Origin: Candidatus Scalindua sp.
GTDB lineage: Bacteria > Planctomycetota > Brocadiia > Brocadiales > Scalinduaceae
Reading direction: 5' to 3'
NCBI GenBank assembly: GCA_031316155.1
Contig: JALDRB010000012.1
Span: 1-64,000 of the forward strand
Length of the DNA stretch: 64,000 nt
Part shown: one piece after another, positions 36,135 to 47,139 of the stretch
Layout: each line of letters opens with the position of its first letter
Numbering within the stretch: the first letter of the stretch is position 1
Made by a program: the position numbers and the translations under genes
The notes under the pieces: generated by a model
What the model saw: the letters and a program-made list of their open reading frames with translations, nothing else
Database searches by the model: none
What the model was told of the DNA's origin: nothing

Positions 36135-36329
36135 ATGAATCAAAGAAAAAGTAGATTTAGCATCAAGGCGGCTACTTCAACCATAATAAAAGAGATTAAG
36201 GGCGTTTTATCCTTCATAAAGGAAGAAGAGTTTGTACGTTTTTTAGATGCAATCAAAACATCAAACAGCATATTTGTCACCGGTCAAGGTCGCTCCGGAT
36301 TGGTTGCCAGAACTTTGCTATGCGGTTGA
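36135..36329 (+). CDS. SIS-domain sugar-phosphate isomerase (HxlB-like), N-terminal fragment
   Basis: 64 residues containing the start of a SIS isomerase: KEEEFVRFLDAI, then SIFVTGQGRSGLVARTL, where the phosphosugar-binding GxGRSG loop is intact. The frame then ends at TGA 36327-36329. Family members continue ...ARxFAMRLxHLG; adding one base near 36313-36317 (ACTTT-GCTATG) joins it to the 36320-36712 fragment. The combined ~190-residue protein resembles 6-phospho-3-hexuloisomerase. Confidence 0.75.
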   Translation: MNQRKSRFSIKAATSTIIKEIKGVLSFIKEEEFVRFLDAIKTSNSIFVTGQGRSGLVARTLLCG

Positions 36330-36712
36330 CCCATATCGGATTCAAGTGTTACGTCGTTGGCGATACAACAACTCCAAATATCGAAAGTGGTGACATGCTC
36401 ATTGCGTGCAGCAGTTCCGGTACAACATCAATTACCTGTCATATCGCGAGCTTGGCAAAGGATCTACACGCTTATATCGTAACAATTACTGCTCATCCGG
36501 ATTCAGAGTTATCAAGGAAAGCAACATTAACCATAGAAATACCTGCCCGGGAGACGCATCATGCTTTTCAATCCAAGTATTCTGTTCAATTCCGTAGTAC
36601 ATTATTCGAACAGGCCTGTCTCGTATACCTTGATGCTGTTATTTTGACGCTTGTTCGCTTACTGGACAGAGAAGAGACAGATATGATGAACAGACACGCT
36701 AATTTAGAATAA
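36320..36712 (+). CDS. SIS-domain sugar-phosphate isomerase (HxlB-like), C-terminal fragment
   Basis: 130 residues continuing the SIS fold in the next frame: MRLTHIGFKCYVVGDTTTPNIESGDMLIACSSSGTTS (second phosphosugar loop), ITAHPDSELSRKA, and SLFEQACLVYLDAVIL-like end. These blocks are typical of HxlB, which interconverts hexulose-6-phosphate and fructose-6-phosphate in the ribulose monophosphate pathway; no HxlA is in the window. As encoded it lacks the first phosphate loop, so it needs the upstream fragment. It is 71 bp ahead of lysC. Confidence 0.75.
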   Translation: MRLTHIGFKCYVVGDTTTPNIESGDMLIACSSSGTTSITCHIASLAKDLHAYIVTITAHPDSELSRKATLTIEIPARETHHAFQSKYSVQFRSTLFEQACLVYLDAVILTLVRLLDREETDMMNRHANLE

Positions 36713-36783
36713 AGTAATAGTATGCCTATTATATCGAAAAAACAAATTCACACTATTTATCCAATAATGAAAGAGGAGATACC

Positions 36784-37566
36784 GTGCAACTAATTGTCCA
36801 AAAATTCGGTGGAACATCTGTTGCTGATGCAACACGGATAAAATACGCAGCAGAACGTGTTACCAATACATTTTCAGAAGGCAACCAGGTAATCGTGATC
36901 GTATCTGCACGAGGAAAAATGACCGATGAACTATTAGAACTTGCTTTTGAAATTAACAAAAAACCTTCAACACGTGAATTAGACATGCTGCTTTCTACCG
37001 GAGAACAAATGTCTTGCGCACTGATGGCAATGGCAATTCATTCATTAGGTTTTCCCGCGGTATCTTTTTCTGGTAGACAAATAGGCATTACCACAGATAG
37101 TATACACACAAAGGCAAGAATAGTTAATATAGATGCGAAGCGAATCCTGGAGGAACTTTCCAATAACAAAATAGTCGTAATAGCCGGATATCAGGGTGTC
37201 GATGAAAATGACAATATAACAACTCTTGGACGTGGCGGTTCAGATACTACCGCTGTTGCAATTGCCGCTCACCTTAAAGCGGATATGTGCGATATATTTA
37301 CCGATGTTGATGGAGTCTATACGTCTGACCCGCGAATCGTCCCTGAGGCACGAAAACTTACAAAAATTTCATATGATGAAATATTAGAACTTGCAAGTCT
37401 GGGCGCTCAGGTTCTTAACGTAAGATCAATTGAAGTTGCAAAAAAATATAATGTCCCACTCCGTGTCAGACCAAGTTTTAACGATGGATTAGGAACCCTA
37501 ATATGCAGAGAGGTTAGTGAAATGGAAAACATTGTACGTAAGTGGTGCAACCCTTACAAAAAATGA
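36784..37566 (+). CDS. lysC: Aspartate kinase, catalytic part (gene split by frameshift)
   Basis: 260 residues holding the whole catalytic domain: [69 protein letters not shown] and [14 protein letters not shown]. Aspartate kinase starts the lysine/threonine/methionine/diaminopimelate pathway. Family members continue with two regulatory ACT domains; these are encoded at once downstream but in another frame. At 37531-37540 one extra base (a C in GTA-C-GTAAGT) accounts for the break. The frame ends with an unrelated tail (RKWCNPYKK). Confidence 0.92.
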   Translation: MQLIVQKFGGTSVADATRIKYAAERVTNTFSEGNQVIVIVSARGKMTDELLELAFEINKKPSTRELDMLLSTGEQMSCALMAMAIHSLGFPAVSFSGRQIGITTDSIHTKARIVNIDAKRILEELSNNKIVVIAGYQGVDENDNITTLGRGGSDTTAVAIAAHLKADMCDIFTDVDGVYTSDPRIVPEARKLTKISYDEILELASLGAQVLNVRSIEVAKKYNVPLRVRPSFNDGLGTLICREVSEMENIVRKWCNPYKK

Positions 37567-38017
37567 AGCAAAAATTACTATAACAGGAATACCCGATAAA
37601 CCCGGCAGTGCAGCGAAGATCTTTCAGGAACTCGCTAAATCGAAAATAAACGTTGATGTAATCATACAAAATGTTAGCTCTAATGGGCTTGCTGATGTAA
37701 CGTTCACGGTACTTAAGGACGATCTGTCATTTGCTCTTGAAACGACAGAAAGGATTAAAAACGAAATCAATGCTACCGGAATAATTGCTGATGATAAGAT
37801 TGCAAAACTCTCCATAGTAGGTATCGGTATGAGATCGCATTGTGGTATTGCAGAAGAACTGTTTCGTGCATTGGCCGATGAAGAAATTAATATTAAGATG
37901 ATAAGTACTTCAGAGATAAAGATATCCTGTGTTATAGATGAGGATCATGCTGAAAAGGGATTACGTGCAATACACAGGGCTTTTAAACTGGATCAAGAGG
38001 ATACTGTTAAAACATGA
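37517..38017 (+). CDS. lysC: Aspartate kinase, regulatory ACT-domain part
   Basis: 166 residues carrying the ACT tandem of aspartate kinase: [47 protein letters not shown], then [40 protein letters not shown]. These domains bind the feedback inhibitor (Lys or Thr). It overlaps the catalytic fragment by 50 bp in a different frame. Although some bacteria make a separate ACT-only subunit from an internal start, that subunit is in the same frame; here the shift points to an indel. The first residues (MKWKTLY) are artefactual. Confidence 0.85.
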   Translation: MKWKTLYVSGATLTKNEAKITITGIPDKPGSAAKIFQELAKSKINVDVIIQNVSSNGLADVTFTVLKDDLSFALETTERIKNEINATGIIADDKIAKLSIVGIGMRSHCGIAEELFRALADEEINIKMISTSEIKISCVIDEDHAEKGLRAIHRAFKLDQEDTVKT

Positions 38018-38136
38018 TTCTTTTTTATCTTTTACGTTCGGTTAGATCACAGACCTTCCTAATCCGCACTTTGGTAAAATCTCCCTGATTTTATCATGGG
38101 GCTTCACTTTATTATGAATCTAATGAGGTATCTGAT

Positions 38137-38979
38137 TTGAAATTTGCAAAAATGCAGGGAATCGGTAATGACTATGTATATATTAATTGCTTTGAGGAAA
38201 CCGTGACTAATCCGACCCAACTCGCGGTAACTATCAGCGACAGGCATTTTGGTATCGGTAGCGATGGTTTAATCTTAATCCTGCCATCAAAGGTGGCTGA
38301 CGTTAAAATGCGCATATTCAATGCGGACGGTAGCGAGGCAGAAATGTGTGGTAATGGAATTCGGTGTGTCGCAAAATACTCATACGTTTATGGTTTGAAG
38401 AAATCTGAAAGGATCACAATTGAAACCTTATCCGGTATAAAGACAACCGAGCTGACCATAGAAAATGGCGAAGTTTCCCGGGTAAGAGTGGAGATGGGAA
38501 ATCCGAAATTGCTGAGAAATGAGATCCCCATGATAGGAAAAAACGAGCTTGTGATAAACGAACTAATTAACCTTGATAACATGGCGCCCGTATACATCAC
38601 TTGTGTCTCCATGGGGAATCCCCACTGTATATCATTTTGTGATGAATTAGACTCCCTGCAGCTTAACAGTATCGGGAAAGTAATTGAGAATCACAAATTA
38701 TTTCCTCAAAGAATAAATGCACATTTTGTCCAGATCATCTCTTCAAATAAAATCAAGATGAGAACATGGGAAAGAGGTTCCGGTGAAACGCTGGCGTGTG
38801 GTACCGGTGCATTAGCCGCTTGTGTTGCATGCGTTCTTAATAAAAAGACTGAAAGATTAATAACGGTTTGTCTGCCCGGTGGTGAATTGCAGACCGAATG
38901 GACAAATGACAATAAAACGTATATGACAGGTCCCGCAGAATTTGTTTTTACCGGTTCTTGGAAAGAAGACAGATGCTGA
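38137..38979 (+). CDS. dapF: Diaminopimelate epimerase
   Basis: 280 residues. Converts LL- to meso-diaminopimelate for peptidoglycan and lysine. The two catalytic cysteines lie in MCGNGIRCVAKY and ACGTGALAACV; MQGIGNDYVYIN, DRHFGIGSDGLI and MGNPHCISFC are also standard. Start is TTG at 38137, giving the normal MKFAKMQG N terminus. Together with lysC and the Mur ligase it gives a coherent cell-wall precursor neighbourhood. Confidence 0.96.
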   Translation: MKFAKMQGIGNDYVYINCFEETVTNPTQLAVTISDRHFGIGSDGLILILPSKVADVKMRIFNADGSEAEMCGNGIRCVAKYSYVYGLKKSERITIETLSGIKTTELTIENGEVSRVRVEMGNPKLLRNEIPMIGKNELVINELINLDNMAPVYITCVSMGNPHCISFCDELDSLQLNSIGKVIENHKLFPQRINAHFVQIISSNKIKMRTWERGSGETLACGTGALAACVACVLNKKTERLITVCLPGGELQTEWTNDNKTYMTGPAEFVFTGSWKEDRC

Positions 38980-39050
38980 GTTAACTCTGATTCTGAAAAA
39001 AATAAATATGGCAACAATAACGTTTGTGGAAAAGTAAAAAAGAGCATAAA

Positions 39051-39086
39051 ATATTGTATCAAGAGGAGTTTGACAATATCGGTTTT

Positions 39087-39088
<2 letters not shown>
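39051..39088 (+). terminator. Possible terminator after dapF
   Basis: ATATTGT (39051-39057) and ACAATAT (39073-39079) can pair, followed by CGG and six T residues at 39083-39088. It overlaps the last codons of the convergent gyrB. The stem is short and AT-rich, so this is tentative. Confidence 0.35.
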
Positions 39089-41510
<2,422 letters not shown>

Positions 41511-41522
41511 TCAGTAAACTCT

Positions 41523-41834
41523 TTACGTTTCTTCTCTTATTATGCCTATTTTAAATTTTATATCAGAAATATATTTACTTTTATAACCCGCTTGCATAAG
41601 ATGTAACAACTCCTGTTTTCGAAAAGCAACGATATTATGTAACCATAATGCTGAATCTACCTTAATAAAAAGAACATTCCCTCTTATTCCTTCAACTTTC
41701 GTGTGTTCCAGAATATCATTGCTTACATTTTTTCTCCACGCTTCTGCTAAACTATTATTTTTTTTCCGTTCTGTTTCTAACCGCTTTATCGTATCAATGA
41801 TAAAACTACCAAGTGGTTTAGCATCCTTTTTCAT
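41523..41834 (-). CDS. DUF721 protein, DciA-like helicase operator
   Basis: 103 residues. The core (EAWRKNVSNDILEHTKVEGIRGNVLFIKVDSALWLHNIVAFRKQELL) is the DUF721 pattern: a WxxxV helix and a strand-helix unit with a conserved Trp. DciA loads the replicative helicase DnaB in bacteria lacking DnaC, and often lies at dnaA-dnaN or recF. Here it fills the slot normally taken by recF between dnaN and gyrB. Helicase-loading role is inferred from the family. Confidence 0.85.
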   Translation of the reverse strand: MKKDAKPLGSFIIDTIKRLETERKKNNSLAEAWRKNVSNDILEHTKVEGIRGNVLFIKVDSALWLHNIVAFRKQELLHLMQAGYKSKYISDIKFKIGIIREET

Positions 41835-41856
41835 ATTTTCATATGTGCTGTTTTTC

Positions 41857-42966
41857 TTAATTTTTCATTTCCCTTAATTTGAGAGGCATAATCATATACT
41901 GATAATCATCACCAACCTTGAATATCCCGGCAGTTTTATTATCTCTTAATTCGAATAAAACATGATCGGTATCCACAACTCTCATGAAATCCAAGATATA
42001 GTCAGGATTAAATCCTATTTCCAGCTCTTCGTCTCTGTATTCTATCGCCATTGTAACCTTAGATTCTCCTACGTCCGGTGTTGAACAAGTAAGCTCAAGT
42101 ATGTTATTAAAAAATTTAAAACATAACAATTTATAGTCTTCAATGGTCATGATAGCCCCTTTTCTCACCGCAGTTGAGAATTCTGATCTATTTAAGGTAA
42201 CAGCTTTATTCATGTCAGAAGGTATTATTTTTTCATAATCAGGGTATCTTCCATCTATTAATTGTGAACAGAATGTTGAGCTTTTAGTTTTTACCAATAT
42301 GCGTTTTTCATCTACCTTTATTCTAATGACTTCTTCCTGATCAGAGAGTATTTTTAATATTTGTGAAACTCCTTTTGTGGGGATAATGCAACTGATTGTT
42401 AATCCTCGGGGATTATTAATCTTCTTCTTTATTTCAGCAAGTCTTCTGCCATCGTTAGCAACCATTTTTGCCTGATCATTACTGATATCGAAAAATATAC
42501 CACTTGAAGCAGTCTTTGTCCGATCTCCTAAAGCAATAAACATCGTTTTTCTTATCATGCTTGCGAAGACTCTATTCTCTATTTCCACGTAATTTTCATC
42601 AGTAAAATCTGGAATAACAGGAAATTCTTCAGGATCAGCACACAATATCTTAAAATAATCATCTTTACAGCTAATCTCACACACTTTTTCATTCTCAATT
42701 ATCTCTATAGTGTTGTTATCCCATTCTTTAATAATTGAGGCAATTTTATTTTCAGAACAGATAATTGTACCTGGTTCTAAAACCTCAGTACAATCCATGC
42801 GATAGGTTATACTAACTTCCAAGTCTGTAGTTGACAATTCCAGACTGTTATCATAAGCAGAAATTTTTACATTCTGTAATATTGGTTTTAAATTTGAGCT
42901 GGAGATAACAGTTTCAACCAGATGGAAACCTTTTTTGAGAATATTACTGTCGCAGGTAACTTTCAC
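41857..42966 (-). CDS. dnaN: DNA polymerase III beta sliding clamp
   Basis: 369 residues, three clamp domains. MKVTCDSNILKKGFHLVETVISSSNLKPILQNVKI at the N terminus, ATDGRRLAEI-equivalent (VANDGRRLAEIK), RYPDYEKIIP, and the C-terminal MPLKLRE are diagnostic. It encircles DNA and tethers the polymerase. 22 bp ahead of dciA and 328 bp behind the full dnaA frame. No abnormalities seen. Confidence 0.97.
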   Translation of the reverse strand: MKVTCDSNILKKGFHLVETVISSSNLKPILQNVKISAYDNSLELSTTDLEVSITYRMDCTEVLEPGTIICSENKIASIIKEWDNNTIEIIENEKVCEISCKDDYFKILCADPEEFPVIPDFTDENYVEIENRVFASMIRKTMFIALGDRTKTASSGIFFDISNDQAKMVANDGRRLAEIKKKINNPRGLTISCIIPTKGVSQILKILSDQEEVIRIKVDEKRILVKTKSSTFCSQLIDGRYPDYEKIIPSDMNKAVTLNRSEFSTAVRKGAIMTIEDYKLLCFKFFNNILELTCSTPDVGESKVTMAIEYRDEELEIGFNPDYILDFMRVVDTDHVLFELRDNKTAGIFKVGDDYQYMIMPLKLREMKN

Positions 42967-43294
42967 TTTAGTTATTTAAATACAAATCCAATTGTTCTCG
43001 AGTCTGATAAGATAGAGTAGTAATTATTATAGATAGATTTATTTATTATTCTAACTATTAATGTATGTCAAATTATACAATATGTGTCTAAATATTCTCT
43101 AACATAATATAAATAAGAAACTTATGAAACATTTCATCTGTAGATAACTTTGTGCAGTAAGGTAAATCTCAAGAAAGATTTCTGCTATTGTTGCAGTAAG
43201 ATTTATTTCAATTCACCCTGATTGTTTCTTTTTACTATACAAACACTACGAGTATCTACAGGATACTTACATATAATAAACGTTCAACAAACGT
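42967..43294 (-). other. dnaA-dnaN intergenic region, candidate origin not proven
   Basis: 328 bp, very AT-rich. One 9-mer at 43139-43147 reads TTATCTACA on the minus strand, one mismatch from the DnaA box TTATCCACA; another at 43252-43260 (GTATCTACA) has two. No cluster of boxes or 13-mer array was found. A perfect 10-bp inverted repeat (43275-43284 with 43290-43299) overlaps the end of the dnaA frame and could be a weak terminator. Confidence 0.35.
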
Positions 43295-43558
43295 TTATTT
43301 CGTCAATTCATTTTCCACTTTTTTTAACATTACTGAAATATTTCGATCTGTCTTTTTCAGTTTTCTTATCTTTTCAGTAGCATGCATCACTGTTGTGTGA
43401 TCACGACCACCAAGATATCCACCTATTTCCTGAAGAGATAAGTTGGTAAATTTGCGTGCAAGGTACATAACTATTTGCCTGGGTAATGTGATTGATTTAA
43501 ATTTTCTTTTAGATTGTATGTGGGAAATCTGGTTTTTAATATGCCTCGTAACAGTTCG
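43295..43558 (-). pseudogene. dnaA: DnaA domain IV (DNA-binding), cut off by an in-frame TAA
   Basis: 87 codons in the same frame as the dnaA gene, directly after the TAA at 43559-43561. They encode RTVTRHIKNQISHIQSKRKF, then LPRQIVMYLARKFTNLS and GGRDHTTVMHATEKI, the helix-turn-helix and signature that bind DnaA boxes, ending in a normal stop at 43295. The stop stands where the family usually has Gln in IxIEDIQK, so a CAA to TAA change would suffice. There is no start codon and ribosome binding site fit for separate translation. Confidence 0.85.
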
Positions 43559-44638
43559 TTATATTTCTTCTATGCCAATAAGTTTTTGTCTTTCCGAAAC
43601 ACCTTTTATCATTTGCTTTACGAGATCCAGGGTTACAACATTTTTATTTATTGATGAATATCTTGCTATATTTACCAGAGTACCTTCTATCTCCCTCACG
43701 CTTGAGGAAGCATTTTCAGCAATGAAACTGGCAATATCGTTTGAAATTTCTAAGTTAGATAATGCTGCTTTCTTTTGGATAATCGCAATACTGGTTTCAA
43801 AACTTGGCGGATCAATCCTCGTAATCAAGCCCCATCTGAAACGAGAAATGAGACGTTCTTCTAATGACGGTATTTCTTCCGGAGGACAATCACTGGACAA
43901 GACAATTTGTTTTTGTCTGTTATACAGAGAATTAAAAGTGTGAAAGAACTCCTCACGTGAGCTCTGTGATTTTGCCAAAAACTGCACATCGTCTATTAAC
44001 AGAAAGTCAATATTTCTGTACATATTTCGAAAACCATCCCAATCTCCGGTTCTAATGGTAGATATGTAGTGGTTGATAAAACTCTCACAGGGGAGAAACA
44101 GAGTGTTATGTGGTCGTGCCTGTTGCTGCTGGTATATGGCCTGCAGTAAGTGTGTTTTTCCTAATCCAACCTGTCCGTGAATAAATAGTGGATTGTAGGA
44201 GGTACCAGGTGATTCTGCAACGGCAAGAGCTGCTGCATGTGTCAGGCGATTACATGGACCGACTAAGAAATTTTCAAAGGTGTAGTTTTTATTTATATAA
44301 GAGTGTTTTGTTACTGTTTTTTGAAAAATAGAGTCAGGAGAGGTTTGAGAAGGTTCGGTCGGATTCATTTCATCTGCGACAAGTGATACCTCTATTTTAG
44401 AATTTATTGTTTCAAAAATAGCAGATAAAATGATATCCATGTAATTTTTCTCGAGCCACTCTTTGCAGAACAGGTTTGGAACTTTAATAGAAATTTCATG
44501 CTTGTTTAGATTAATCAAACTTAAGTTTGAAAACCAGGTGGTAAATTGTTGTGGAGATATATTTTCTTTAATGTTTTCTCTGATTGAAAACCAGATCTCT
44601 GTTTCTTTTGGTTGTAGATTACTCTTGGACATACTCAA
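43559..44638 (-). CDS. dnaA: Replication initiator DnaA, domains I-III (premature stop)
   Basis: 359 residues: domain I (WFSIRENIKENISPQQFTTWF), a linker, and the AAA+ domain with NPLFIHGQVGLGKTHLLQAI (Walker A), FLLIDDVQFLA (Walker B), SSDCPPEEIPSLEERLISRFRWGL (sensor/arginine finger). It ends at TAA 43559-43561, before domain IV, which continues in frame to 43295; the full protein would be 447 residues. Without domain IV it could not bind oriC specifically. Given essentiality this is most likely a sequence error, otherwise read-through or a second dnaA copy. First gene of dnaA-dnaN-dciA-gyrB. Confidence 0.95.
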   Translation of the reverse strand: MSMSKSNLQPKETEIWFSIRENIKENISPQQFTTWFSNLSLINLNKHEISIKVPNLFCKEWLEKNYMDIILSAIFETINSKIEVSLVADEMNPTEPSQTSPDSIFQKTVTKHSYINKNYTFENFLVGPCNRLTHAAALAVAESPGTSYNPLFIHGQVGLGKTHLLQAIYQQQQARPHNTLFLPCESFINHYISTIRTGDWDGFRNMYRNIDFLLIDDVQFLAKSQSSREEFFHTFNSLYNRQKQIVLSSDCPPEEIPSLEERLISRFRWGLITRIDPPSFETSIAIIQKKAALSNLEISNDIASFIAENASSSVREIEGTLVNIARYSSINKNVVTLDLVKQMIKGVSERQKLIGIEEI

Positions 44639-45047
44639 AATTGTTCTGTGTAATCTTGAATTGTGAAGTTTGATTATTTTTCAGGTTCCCAGGGTAGGAT
44701 AGCACATGTTTCTGGTTTAAAGAAAAATTAAATGTAAACTTTTCTTTAAGCCTTCTATAGAGGTACCTTAAAACCAGTCTTTCCCCTGGTTGATGATGAA
44801 ATTTCCGGCAATGTATTTCATGATAAGAGCTATATGGTACAGAAAAAGTAATTAAATTAACTCAATAAAATATCCTGAAAATTTAATAGTGAAATTATAC
44901 TTTTAATTTGTATAATATCAAGATATAACTGGAAAAGAGATGGGACGATGATAAGAATCTTTTCATGAATGAATATTACAATGTCCCGATTTTGGCCCTG
45001 CATTTAAGAATATTGGTAATAATTCCTGATAGATAGGAGAGTGGTTA
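44639..45047. other. Divergent promoter region between dnaA and the cupin operon
   Basis: 409 bp of AT-rich sequence. No good DnaA box was seen (nearest GATTACACA-like match near 44650 has at least two mismatches). A TATAAT at about 44918 lies in front of the cupin operon but the -35 is poor. No repeat or RNA recognised. Confidence 0.4.
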
Positions 45048-45344
45048 TTGAATCTTATTAATTTGAAAGAGAAGGTTAAGTTTCAAAAACAGTTCAGTCC
45101 TCAAATACTGTATATTTCTCCGGATTTGAAGGTACCTCTCATTTGCTTGGAAGCTGAACAGGAGATACCCCCACATCTGAGCGGTACAGGTATTTTCTGT
45201 ATCCTGGAAGGAAAAGGGGTGATGACGGTTGATGATAAAGAAATAAGTGTGTCTGCTGGTGAAGTTGTTTTGGTATCGGAAGGCTCTAAAAGGGGGATAA
45301 AGGCTATGGATAACGTCGTTGCACTAGCCTTTCACATAAGTTAA
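45048..45344 (+). CDS. Small cupin-domain protein 1
   Basis: 98 residues forming a single cupin barrel: PPHLSGTGIFCILEGKGVMTVDDKEISVSAGEVVLVSEGSKRGIKA. The first metal-binding motif keeps one His (PPH) and the GxG turn; the second motif (SEGSKRG) lacks the usual His, so metal binding is doubtful. Start is TTG at 45048 after GGAGAG about 5-10 nt upstream. First of three small genes (cupin, cupin, DUF2249) spaced by under 35 bp, likely one operon. The function is unknown. Confidence 0.75.
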   Translation: MNLINLKEKVKFQKQFSPQILYISPDLKVPLICLEAEQEIPPHLSGTGIFCILEGKGVMTVDDKEISVSAGEVVLVSEGSKRGIKAMDNVVALAFHIS

Positions 45345-45360
45345 TTATAAGAGAGAAAAA

Positions 45361-45657
45361 ATGAAATTAGATGATATGATAGAATTTTCCACCGAGAAGA
45401 CAATTGCAAAGATCTTGCATGAATCAGAAAAGGTTAAGTCAATATTTCTCTGTATGAATGAAGGGCAGAAAGACCTGCAGGAAAGTGTAGATTGCAAGAT
45501 AGCAATTTTGGTATATTCTGGATCCGGGAGTGTCTTTACAAATGGAGAAGAAAAGGAAATAGCAGAAAAAGATCTGGTATTGTTTGAAAGAGATGAACCT
45601 CGAACATTGAAGGCTAAAACGAAACTAACAGCAGTCGTTACATTTATAAAGAAATGA
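45361..45657 (+). CDS. Small cupin-domain protein 2
   Basis: 98 residues, the same length and layout as the gene 16 bp upstream: ILVYSGSGSVFTNGEEKEIAEKDLVLFERDEPRTLKAKTKL. Metal-ligand histidines of the classic cupin motifs are absent, so it may bind a small ligand or have a purely structural/signalling role. The two cupins probably arose by duplication, though identity between them is low by eye. GAGAG lies 8 nt before the ATG. Confidence 0.65.
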   Translation: MKLDDMIEFSTEKTIAKILHESEKVKSIFLCMNEGQKDLQESVDCKIAILVYSGSGSVFTNGEEKEIAEKDLVLFERDEPRTLKAKTKLTAVVTFIKK

Positions 45658-45688
45658 TTAATTTTAGTTTGATTAAAGGAAAGCGATA

Positions 45689-45925
45689 ATGACGGAAAGT
45701 ATGACAAAGACATTGGATGTTCGAAATATCCAGCCACGGGATAGACACCCGAAAATTTTTAACACCTTTGATTCTTTGAATGCCGGTGACAAGATGATAT
45801 TAATCAATGATCATGATCCAAAACCGCTTAAGTATCAGCTCGAAGCTGAGAGAACAGGACAGTTTGATTGGGAGTATATACTCACAGGGCCGGAAGAGTG
45901 GAAGGTGGAGATAATAAAGAAATAG
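45689..45925 (+). CDS. DUF2249 protein
   Basis: 78 residues with the complete DUF2249 signature: LDVRNIQPRDRHPKIFNTFD, then LINDHDPKPLKYQLEAER and the FDWEYILTGPEEWKVEI end. The HDPKPL and RHP residues are invariant in the family, whose function is unsettled; it is a TusA-like fold often found beside cupins and nitrogen-oxide or metal-responsive genes. Third gene of the cupin operon, convergent with the aspartate aminotransferase 8 bp away. Confidence 0.9.
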   Translation: MTESMTKTLDVRNIQPRDRHPKIFNTFDSLNAGDKMILINDHDPKPLKYQLEAERTGQFDWEYILTGPEEWKVEIIKK

Positions 45926-45932
45926 ATAACTT

Positions 45933-47138
45933 TTAATTTTTATATGGTATACTATTTGTCAGGAGATTTTCAAGCCTGTCCATACCTTTCTCAATATTTT
46001 CAAAAGAAGTAGCATATGATAGCCTTACATGAGAATCAGAGCCAAAGCAGATTCCTGGTACAACAGCAACTTTCGCTTTATCGAGAACTATGCTAACGAA
46101 TTCGCTGGAATTTTTTGCAGTTTCTCCGGCAATTTTTCTTCCATACAGGCCGCTTATATTTGGAAATACGTAGAAAGCTCCTTTTGGCAACCTGCAGGTA
46201 ATTCCTTCAATTTTGTTGAGTCGCTCCACAATATATCTTCTTCTCCTGTCAAATTCAGAAACCATCTTGGAAGTAATGTCATCTTTTCCTCTAATTGCCA
46301 CGACAGCAGCCTTCTGAGAAAAAGAATTGGGACATGAGGTTGAATGGTCCTGAATTAGTTCAGTAGCCTTAACTAGCTCTTCAGGTCCAGCCATATAACC
46401 GATACGCCAACCCGTCATTGAGAACGTCTTTGAAAGCCCGTTAACGGTAATAACATTTTTTGCAAATTTTTCACCGAAAGAAGCAGGGCTATAATGGACA
46501 GTTCCATCATATACTATTTTTTCATATATCTCGTCTGAGATAATATATAAACCTGCCTGAATTGCAAAGTCTGCAATTTCATAAAGTTCTTCTTTGGTAT
46601 AAACGGAGCCAGTAGGGTTACTCGGACTGTTCAGGATGAGTAATTTCGTCTTATCTGTAATACTGCGTTTTAAATCCTCTACGGAAATTTTAAAGTCTTT
46701 ACTGTCATCAGTGTGAATAAACACAGGAGTGCTGTTTGCGAGAGTAATTTGTTCAGGATAACTTACCCAATAAGGGGATGGAACCAGAACTTCATCACCC
46801 GGATTACATAAGGCTAATATGGTATTATAGATTGAATGTTTTGCACCACATGAAATTATTACCTGTTTTGGTGTGTAGTTTACTCCGTTTTCTTGCAGCA
46901 ATTTTTTACAGATCGCCTCTTTTAGTTCCAGAATACCGGAGGTTGGGGTATACTTTGTAAAACCGTTTTGTAAGGATTCTATAGCAGCGGTTTTTATATA
47001 ATCTGGAGTATCAAAATCTGGTTCCCCCGCACCGAAACCGATAACATCTATCCCGGATGAGATCATTTGTTTGACCTTACTGGTTATGGACATCGTTGCA
47101 GAAGGTTTAATTTTCTTTACCAGTTGTGAAATTATCAT
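45933..47138 (-). CDS. aspC: Aspartate/aromatic aminotransferase, class I (PLP)
   Basis: 401 residues from the chosen start. Class I PLP aminotransferase of the thermophile-type AspAT group: IKPSATMSITSK near the N terminus, GAGEPDFDTPDYI, LNSPSNPTGSVYT, ISDEIYEKIVYDG, the PLP-lysine in NGLSKTFSMTGWRIGY and the carboxylate Arg in HVRLSYATS. ATG 47138 is preferred as it gives the family N terminus. A TTG at 47207 keeps the frame open but the extra 23 residues come entirely from dispersed element copy 5, which ends 1-2 bp before the ATG. No Shine-Dalgarno is visible before 47138. Confidence 0.93.
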   Translation of the reverse strand: MIISQLVKKIKPSATMSITSKVKQMISSGIDVIGFGAGEPDFDTPDYIKTAAIESLQNGFTKYTPTSGILELKEAICKKLLQENGVNYTPKQVIISCGAKHSIYNTILALCNPGDEVLVPSPYWVSYPEQITLANSTPVFIHTDDSKDFKISVEDLKRSITDKTKLLILNSPSNPTGSVYTKEELYEIADFAIQAGLYIISDEIYEKIVYDGTVHYSPASFGEKFAKNVITVNGLSKTFSMTGWRIGYMAGPEELVKATELIQDHSTSCPNSFSQKAAVVAIRGKDDITSKMVSEFDRRRRYIVERLNKIEGITCRLPKGAFYVFPNISGLYGRKIAGETAKNSSEFVSIVLDKAKVAVVPGICFGSDSHVRLSYATSFENIEKGMDRLENLLTNSIPYKN

Positions 47139-47139
47139 A

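Noticed and set aside
37517..38017. Separate ACT-only subunit of aspartate kinase as in Bacillus
   Set aside because: Natural internal starts are in the same frame as the catalytic part; this one is in another frame and its first residues are not family-like.
42967..45047. Replication origin (oriC)
   Set aside because: Gene order suggests proximity, but only one single-mismatch DnaA box was found and no cluster or AT-rich 13-mers, so an origin is not supported.
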